From the NCBI GenBank assembly GCA_900547285.1, contig URGF01000026.1:1-19369 (forward strand): a stretch of DNA of 19,369 nt. The letters run 5' to 3'. Origin of the DNA: an uncultured Collinsella sp. (lineage in GTDB: Bacteria; Actinomycetota; Coriobacteriia; Coriobacteriales; Coriobacteriaceae). Position numbers and translations under genes: made by a program. The notes beneath the pieces are model-generated. The model did not search any database. It was not told the origin of the DNA and saw nothing but the letters and a program-made list of their open reading frames with translations. This document shows positions 14,254 through 19,369 of the stretch, piece by piece. Positions within the stretch are counted from its first letter, which is position 1; every line of letters starts with the position of its first letter.

Positions 14254-14982
14254 ATGAAGATCATTAAAGCTAAAGACTACGAGGATATGAGCCGCAAGGC
14301 CGCCAATATCATCTCGGCGCAGGTTATCCTCAAGCCCGATTGCGTGCTGGGTCTTGCCACCGGCTCCACCCCGATCGGTGCCTACAAGCAGCTCGCTGCT
14401 TGGTACGAGAAGGGCGACGTCGACTTTGCCGAGGTCAGCACCTACAACCTGGACGAGTATCGCGGCCTTTCGCACGACGATCCCCAGAGCTATCACTACT
14501 TCATGCGTGAGAACTTCTTCGATCACATCAACATCGACCTGAACAACACGCATGTGCCCGACGGTTCCAACCCCGACGCCGCCGCTGCCTGCTCTGAGTA
14601 CGACAAGATCGTCGCCGCCGCCGGTTACCCGGATCTGCAGCTGCTCGGCATTGGCAACAACGGCCACATCGGTTTCAACGAGCCCGATGACCACTTCTCC
14701 AAGGGCACGCACTGCGTCGACCTCACCGAGAGCACCATTCAGGCCAACAGCCGCCTGTTCGACAGCATCGACGATGTTCCCCGTCAGGCCTACACCATGG
14801 GTACCCAGACCATCATGTATGCCCGCATGATCCTAGTCGTCGCCAACGGCGAGGCCAAGGCTCAGGCCGTGCATGACATGTGCTATGGTCCGGTTACGCC
14901 CGCGTGCCCGGCTTCGATTCTGCAGCTGCACACCAACTGCGTTGTCGTTGCCGACGAGGCCGCCCTTTCGCTCTGCGAGTAG
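14254..14982 (+). CDS. nagB: Glucosamine-6-phosphate deaminase
   Basis: The 242-residue enzyme isomerises and deaminates glucosamine-6-phosphate to fructose-6-phosphate and ammonia, opposing the biosynthetic direction that feeds glmM. Motifs are LGLATGSTPIGAYK (phosphate binding), YNLDEY with catalytic Asp67, and GIGNNGHIGFNEP with His138 and Glu143. Asn136 replaces the Asp of the E. coli enzyme (Asp141), as I recall also in Bacillus NagB. It lacks the C-terminal extension of the allosteric E. coli form. The ATG has GAAAGGA upstream. It is preceded by a structured leader and followed by a strong terminator, so it is probably a separate transcription unit. Confidence 0.97.
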   Translation: MKIIKAKDYEDMSRKAANIISAQVILKPDCVLGLATGSTPIGAYKQLAAWYEKGDVDFAEVSTYNLDEYRGLSHDDPQSYHYFMRENFFDHINIDLNNTHVPDGSNPDAAAACSEYDKIVAAAGYPDLQLLGIGNNGHIGFNEPDDHFSKGTHCVDLTESTIQANSRLFDSIDDVPRQAYTMGTQTIMYARMILVVANGEAKAQAVHDMCYGPVTPACPASILQLHTNCVVVADEAALSLCE

Positions 14983-15014
14983 CGCGAATCCTGCATCTCG
15001 ACATAGCCTTGCCT

Positions 15015-15042
15015 AAGGCCTCCGCTTTGCGGGGGCCTTTTT
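15015..15042 (+). terminator. Intrinsic terminator of nagB
   Basis: AAGGCCTCCGC (15015-15025) pairs with GCGGGGGCCTT (15029-15039) over 11 bp with one wobble. The T-run continues to 15042. It lies 33 bases after the nagB stop. Confidence 0.93.
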
Positions 15043-15430
15043 GTTATCCCTTTCCGCCCGCTTGACCAAAATCTTGCCGCAAGCTTGGCGAATGCCGGAT
15101 GTCAAACAGTTTGATTCATTCCATACCAGATTCTATGCAAAAATGCCACTAAAAGGTCGTAGACGGTAGCGGGTGCTAGGCGAGTTGAATGACATGGCTG
15201 AACCTTGTTCATTTGCGTTACACTGCCGCTTAGATGGGACAAGCTGACAAGCTCATTTACCTGCTTAAAGACCGATTAGTCGGGGGATTAATAACAATCG
15301 GCCCTCGCTGTACAAAAACTTGCCGCTTGCGTACCAAAAGACAACCTTAAACACAAGGTCGCTCTATTCATAGCGCGGCTTGTATGGTCTTGCGGTTACA
15401 GTGTCCATACGGTCGAGTTGAGGAGCGGGC
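15043..15430. other. 388-bp gene-free regulatory stretch before the STAND-SARP gene
   Basis: I find no credible gene here. Base composition is visibly less GC-rich than in the flanking genes. A weak promoter candidate is TTGATT (15111-15116) with a 17-bp spacer to TATGCA (15134-15139). If used, the regulator mRNA would have a leader of nearly 300 nt. AGGAG at 15421-15425 is the ribosome site for the next gene. Confidence 0.5.
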
Positions 15431-18430
15431 ATGGTAAACGATTTGGGCAGTATGGACGACCTCGAGCTGATGCCGCTGGGCGGTGGCTATATGGTGCGAC
15501 GCGAACGCTTGATGAATGAGCTTCTCGCCAAGGGCCGAAAGGCCGGCATCGTGGTTCTTTATGCGCCCGACGGGTTTGGGAAGACCTCGGTGCTGCTGCA
15601 GTACACCCATGAGGTTAAATGCGACCCGACGCGAGGCCCCGTGCGGATTATCGAGGCCGATCGCGCCACTGGGCGCGAGGTGTTTATGCAGCTCGAGGTG
15701 GTTACCGAAGAACTCAAAGACAAACCGCACTCCCTTATCGCGATTGATAATGTGCCAAACCTCGATCAGCACGATACCGAAGACCTCATCGACAGGATTC
15801 GCGGCCTGCGCGCTATGGGGGTGGGGGTCTTTATCTCCTGCCGTCCTTCAAATCGTCAACTGATTCATGGGCTGGGCGATTCGGTTAAGATCAATGCGCA
15901 GATGCTCAAGGTGCATGCCTATGAGTATTCGGCGTGGGCATCGGCGTTTTCGATCAGCACATCGCTCGACTTTTATCAGCTCACGCAGGGCGTGCCCGAG
16001 CTCGTTTCGGCATTGCAGACGGGTCTGTATGGCCAAGGCGACGTAGCCGGTCTGCTCGAAAACGAGATTGTCAACGTATATGGCGCGGCACTTGTCGACT
16101 TGGCTTCGCTCGACAATAATGCACTGTTTTGCGTGGCATGTCTCATGATTTTGATGGGCGAGGGCAATATCGCAGAACTCGAGGCTTGCGGGGTGAGGCT
16201 ATCGATGGTCGACCAGTCCTACTTCGTACGCGACTACCCGATCTTTGGCTTGGACCCCGCCGAGCGGAGTTTTACGTGTCTGGGCACGGAGGATAACGGA
16301 CGCTTGCGCTTGCGTAAGTTGGTGGCCGAGGTTCGCCCCGAACTTGTTCCGAGGGCGGCCCGGATTTTGCTTAAGGCGGGCCGATGCGATGCGGCGATGG
16401 GCCTGGCGGACGCCTTTTTGGACCGTGATGCGGTCCTTGAACTTGCTGGGCAGTATGGGGTCGATCTGGCTCTGACGGGGCACGGGGCCGATATCTGCCG
16501 AGCAGCGCTGGGCACGATCGATGCCGAGGATCCGGCTCCAGAGCCAACGCCTGCCGAGGCGCTTGGCGTATATCTGGCAGCGGTCAGCGTGTCCAATACA
16601 AAGCTCGCTCGCTATATGGCATCGGTCATCGAGCGCGGGGGCGAACGGGCGGCCTGCGAAATAGACCCTGTTTCATGGAGGGTGGCCCAGACACTGACGG
16701 CTGTTTGCTATGGGGACAACGGGCTTGGGCTTCCTACGAACCTGGCCGTGCCAGAAATCGAGACATCCCATACCGCGCTCGATATGTTGTCTGCGCATAT
16801 CGAGGTCAAGCGCTGCCTGACCGAGCGGGGAGATGACGGCGGCGTTCTACAGCAGCTCAAAACGAGCAAGGCCTACGACTGCGAGCTCGACATCGCGGGG
16901 ATTGTTATACGGGCCGACAGCATGCTGGTGGAGCTTTTTGACGGGTCGTTTGCGGGAACCGACGAGCGCGACGACGAGATGACGGTGGTGCGGGAGGCGC
17001 TCGACGTACGTGGGCTCAAGGCGATGGCTATCTGGGTGCGCATGGTGTTGGCGGCACGGCGGCTCCTTTCCGGCTTGCCGGTAACCGACGACGCGGCATT
17101 CAACGAGCTCGATCGTTTTGCCGTGCGCATGCGCGACAACCAGATTCAGCTGTTTGGCCTGTTGCTAGAAGGCTGGCAGTCGCTGGCAGAGGGACGGCCG
17201 GTTAATGCAAAGTTCCGTGCGGTCCAAGTGCTCAAACTTGCCGAGGAGTCGATTGCGTACATGCGCGATAACGCATTGCTGTTGGAGCGCGCGGCGTATC
17301 TGCGTAACACTTCGATGGTTTCGGTGCGCGAGGAAGCGGAGCTACTCGATATAAGCCAGACGCAGGTTGGTGGAGCGGAGGCCTGGATGGTGGCGCTGCA
17401 TTTGGCTTGTGCGGGCCGAGACAGCGATCTTGCGGCCTGGATGTCCATGAATCGCGCGGGGATTCTAGAGCCATCGTATCGGCTCTTTGCGCGCCTTGCC
17501 ATGCATTGTCTGGGCGAGCCGGCGACCAGGATTCGCAAGAAGCTTCCCGTGCGCGAGCTGTCGCGGTACTCGCTGCGCGACGATTTGGAAGGGGAAGGCG
17601 AGCGCCTGTTCCAGGCCGGTGAGGTTGAAGCCGTTGATACCATCGACCATATCGAGATTCGCATGTTTGGGGCGTTTCGCGCCGAGCGCGACGGGTTTCC
17701 CATCACGGACAAAATGTGGCGCCGCAAGAAGGCGGCGACACTTGCCGAGCGGCTTGCGCTGGGCATGGATGCGCTCGTCGATCGTGAGACGCTGGCCATG
17801 GAGTTGTGGCCCCATGCCGAGTTCAATAGCGCCCGCAACAACCTGTACTCGACGATATCGCGCTTGCGGTCGGCTTTGGGACCGACGCCGGATGGCAAGT
17901 CGTGCGTGCTCATCCAAAATGAATGCATCGGACTCAACGGCGACTACGTCAAGACCGATGTACGGCTGTTTGACCAGATAAGCCGCGAGGTTTTGGGAAA
18001 TCGCACGGGTGCGCGCGGGCCCCATTTAGTTGAGCTGTGCCTTAAGATTGAGCAGCTTTATGCCGGACCGCTGTATGTTCCCAATGGCTGTAATCCCACC
18101 TACTTTTTGCGCATGCGGCGCATTATGCAGTCAAAGTACATCGATTGCATGATTAAGGGAGCAAATGCCGCTCTAGAAGAAAACGATCTGCAGTCGGCGA
18201 TTTGGCTGGCGGAGTCGGGGCTTCGGCAGGAAACAGCGCGTGAGGATATGGTGCGCTGCGCCATGCGCGTCTACAGTGCGGCGGGGCGGCGGCGCGATAT
18301 CGTCGAGCTGTACAGCGGGCATATGCACCACCTGAGGGAGCAGGTCAATGGCGTGCCCGAGCCCGAGACGCGGCGTCTATACGAGCGCTTGGTGGAGGGG
18401 CGGCTCAATCGCGTGCTGGTCGAGCGATAA
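15431..18430 (+). CDS. Large STAND-type ATPase fused to SARP DNA-binding/BTAD regulator
   Basis: This is a 999-residue predicted cytoplasmic transcription regulator. The N-terminus has a P-loop APDGFGKT (45-52) and Walker B LIAID (102-106), followed by VFISCRPSNR, resembling MalT-type STAND ATPases. The middle (about 300-730) is helical and probably repeat-like. From about residue 741 (IEIRMFGAFRAERDG) comes an OmpR-like winged helix (RRKKAATLAERLAL, LAMELWPHAEFNSARNNLYSTISRLRSALG). A BTAD-type helical domain runs from about 843 to the end. This is the SARP pairing, but it is placed C-terminal to the ATPase, the reverse of the classical large AfsR-like SARPs. It is preceded by AGGAG and a long intergenic region, and no partner operon is adjacent. 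Target genes and ligand are unknown. Confidence 0.88.
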   Translation: MVNDLGSMDDLELMPLGGGYMVRRERLMNELLAKGRKAGIVVLYAPDGFGKTSVLLQYTHEVKCDPTRGPVRIIEADRATGREVFMQLEVVTEELKDKPHSLIAIDNVPNLDQHDTEDLIDRIRGLRAMGVGVFISCRPSNRQLIHGLGDSVKINAQMLKVHAYEYSAWASAFSISTSLDFYQLTQGVPELVSALQTGLYGQGDVAGLLENEIVNVYGAALVDLASLDNNALFCVACLMILMGEGNIAELEACGVRLSMVDQSYFVRDYPIFGLDPAERSFTCLGTEDNGRLRLRKLVAEVRPELVPRAARILLKAGRCDAAMGLADAFLDRDAVLELAGQYGVDLALTGHGADICRAALGTIDAEDPAPEPTPAEALGVYLAAVSVSNTKLARYMASVIERGGERAACEIDPVSWRVAQTLTAVCYGDNGLGLPTNLAVPEIETSHTALDMLSAHIEVKRCLTERGDDGGVLQQLKTSKAYDCELDIAGIVIRADSMLVELFDGSFAGTDERDDEMTVVREALDVRGLKAMAIWVRMVLAARRLLSGLPVTDDAAFNELDRFAVRMRDNQIQLFGLLLEGWQSLAEGRPVNAKFRAVQVLKLAEESIAYMRDNALLLERAAYLRNTSMVSVREEAELLDISQTQVGGAEAWMVALHLACAGRDSDLAAWMSMNRAGILEPSYRLFARLAMHCLGEPATRIRKKLPVRELSRYSLRDDLEGEGERLFQAGEVEAVDTIDHIEIRMFGAFRAERDGFPITDKMWRRKKAATLAERLALGMDALVDRETLAMELWPHAEFNSARNNLYSTISRLRSALGPTPDGKSCVLIQNECIGLNGDYVKTDVRLFDQISREVLGNRTGARGPHLVELCLKIEQLYAGPLYVPNGCNPTYFLRMRRIMQSKYIDCMIKGANAALEENDLQSAIWLAESGLRQETAREDMVRCAMRVYSAAGRRRDIVELYSGHMHHLREQVNGVPEPETRRLYERLVEGRLNRVLVER

Positions 18431-18462
18431 AAAACGGGCGCCCGAAGTACTTGGGCACCCGT
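18429..18462 (-). terminator. Intrinsic terminator of yhbY (minus strand)
   Basis: Bases 18434-18462 form ACGGG-GCCC / GGGC-CCCGT arms with one internal mismatch. On the minus strand the hairpin is followed by six T (complement of the A-run 18429-18434). It overlaps the stop codon of the convergent STAND-SARP gene. There is no T-run on the plus side, so it mainly serves yhbY. Confidence 0.85.
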
Positions 18463-18499
18463 ATGCTTGCTATGTGTTGGTTCGCCGGATCATTGACTC

Positions 18500-18799
18500 T
18501 TAGACGAGCTTGATCTTCTCGATGTCCTTGCGCGAGGACTCGCGATACAGCGAGAACTTGCGGCCGATGACCTGGACGACCTCGGCGTGGCAACGCTCAG
18601 CGAGCTCTTCGGCGGCCTCGCGGGCGGAAAGACTGGAGCCATCGAGCACGGAGCACTTAACGAGCTCATGCTTCTCCAGGTAGGCGACCGTCTGCTCGAC
18701 GGTGCCCTCGTTGACATCGGACTTACCGATGATGATGGCGGGGTTGAGGTGATGGGCCATGCTGCGAAGCTGCTTGACCTGGGCTCCTGTCAGTGCCAT
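18500..18799 (-). CDS. yhbY: YhbY-family CRM-domain RNA-binding protein
   Basis: The 99-residue protein is a single CRM domain. It begins MALTGAQVKQLRSMAHHLNPAIIIGKSDVNEGTVEQTVAYLEKHELVKCSVL and ends QVIGRKFSLYRES. It matches the short YhbY family that associates with pre-50S ribosomal particles. The GK-D loop replaces the more common GxxG, as in other members. The ATG has GAAAGCGAG upstream on the minus strand. A GC hairpin (GCCCCG/CGGGGC, 18826-18840) lies in its 5' region, without a T-run. The methyltransferase fragment is 158 bp upstream in the same direction, so a shared transcript is possible but not shown. Confidence 0.92.
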   Translation of the reverse strand: MALTGAQVKQLRSMAHHLNPAIIIGKSDVNEGTVEQTVAYLEKHELVKCSVLDGSSLSAREAAEELAERCHAEVVQVIGRKFSLYRESSRKDIEKIKLV

Positions 18800-18957
18800 G
18801 GGTTCTCGCTTTCTATGTATGGGGCGCCCCGCGACGGGGCCTTAATCTACGTGAGCTGTCCCACGATAGCGCAGGAACGGCGCGGTGTGGAGCGCGTTTG
18901 CCCAGTTCAAAAAGAATGCGGATGCCGAGGTGATGGGCAGTGCGGGCTGTGAACGGG

Positions 18958-19354
18958 CTACGAGCGGGATTCAGAGACCGGTTCCCATGCAATAAACGCC
19001 CAGCGAACCTTACGGATATGGTCGAGCATATAGCGCCCCTGCGGCACGCCCTTGGAGCCCGGCTCGCCGGCATGGGGGTTTTCGATCATGTGTTGGGCGA
19101 TGTAGTCGCGCAGACGGTCGACCTTATCCTCGTTGCCATGCTCAAGCATGCGGGAAAAGTCCGCCACGCCTGCCTCAAGGCTGTCGAAGGTATCGCGACG
19201 CGGCGATTCAAAGTACGTGACCTGCGGCAGGGCACCCATCTGAATGAGGATGTTGAAGGCGTACACAAAGCCATTGCTGCAGGTAACCGAGGCGCCGATA
19301 GCGTTCATCAAGTGCAGATCATAGCGCGGGCTGGAGTTGGCGACCATCGTGACT
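18958..19354 (-). CDS. Class I SAM-dependent methyltransferase, C-terminal fragment
   Basis: The frame is open to the end of genuine sequence and reads (L)VTMVANSSPRYDLHLMNAIGASVTCSNGFVYAFNILIQMGALPQVTYFE, ending KVRWAFIAWEPVSESRS. This resembles the C-terminal half of small-molecule/UbiE-like class I methyltransferases of gut Firmicutes and Actinobacteria, where a V(Y/F)N-(M/I)-L-QMG segment and a final hydrophobic beta strand recur. The SAM-binding N-terminus is missing because the sequence breaks off at 19354. The in-frame ATG at 19345-19347 is most likely internal. The substrate is unknown. Confidence 0.65.
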
Positions 19355-19369
19355 AGATCGGAAGAGCGT
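19355..19369. other. Illumina TruSeq adapter remnant (sequencing artefact)
   Basis: The last 15 bases, AGATCGGAAGAGCGT, are exactly the start of the Illumina TruSeq adapter (reverse complement ACGCTCTTCCGATCT). A chance terminal match of 15 bases is very unlikely. They should be trimmed, and the methyltransferase reading frame must not be read through them. Confidence 0.95.

Overview
The window looks like a chromosomal segment of a high-GC Actinobacterium of class Coriobacteriia, most likely Collinsella or a close relative. This rests on codon usage, the rplM-rpsI / glmM / crr / nagB neighbourhood, many AAAGGA-type ribosome binding sites, a large ATPase-SARP regulator, and the degenerate GC-rich intergenic repeats. 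It is an inference from memory, not a database match. Both ends are cut. The left edge lies inside a DUF4143 ATPase. The last 15 bases (19355-19369) are the Illumina TruSeq adapter sequence, so the real genomic sequence stops at 19354.

Layout. 1-504: tail of an AAA/DUF4143 ATPase. 569-5272: an AraC-type regulator divergent from two adjacent half-size ABC exporter-fold proteins, an arrangement like the YbtA/YbtPQ and IrtAB siderophore-uptake systems. 5304-7877: a metal operon with its own promoter and terminator, encoding a one-TM DUF6110-type protein and a P1B-type ATPase that has an N-terminal IPGRTR motif and a Ser-Cys membrane motif. This pair resembles the FezA/FezB genes of iron-storing ferrosome organelles. 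The promoter regions of the ABC operon and the P1B operon both carry the palindrome GTnAGCCATGGCTnAC, which suggests one shared, probably metal-responsive, repressor. 7876-8863: a solitary PIN-domain protein and a convergent gene of unknown function.

9103-9466: tmRNA (ssrA) with a recognisable tag frame and a strong terminator. 9467-10074: a gene-free repeat region with two ~52-bp direct repeats exactly 200 bp apart, each carrying an inverted copy of the tmRNA T-arm, then a tandem array of dyad-symmetric units with an exact 62-bp period. 10075-10953: patatin-like phospholipase. 11017-12026: rplM-rpsI with promoter, leader and terminator. 12076-14982: glmM, a stand-alone glucose-type PTS EIIA, a ~240-nt hairpin-rich leader, and nagB, which together bear on amino-sugar metabolism. 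15043-15430: a less GC-rich regulatory stretch in front of a 999-residue STAND-ATPase/SARP regulator. 18434-19354: yhbY and the tail of a SAM-dependent methyltransferase, both on the minus strand.

The most interesting combination is 1574-7877: a candidate iron regulon joining metallophore-type uptake (AraC + ABC pair) to a ferrosome-like storage module (DUF6110 + P1B ATPase) through one shared operator.
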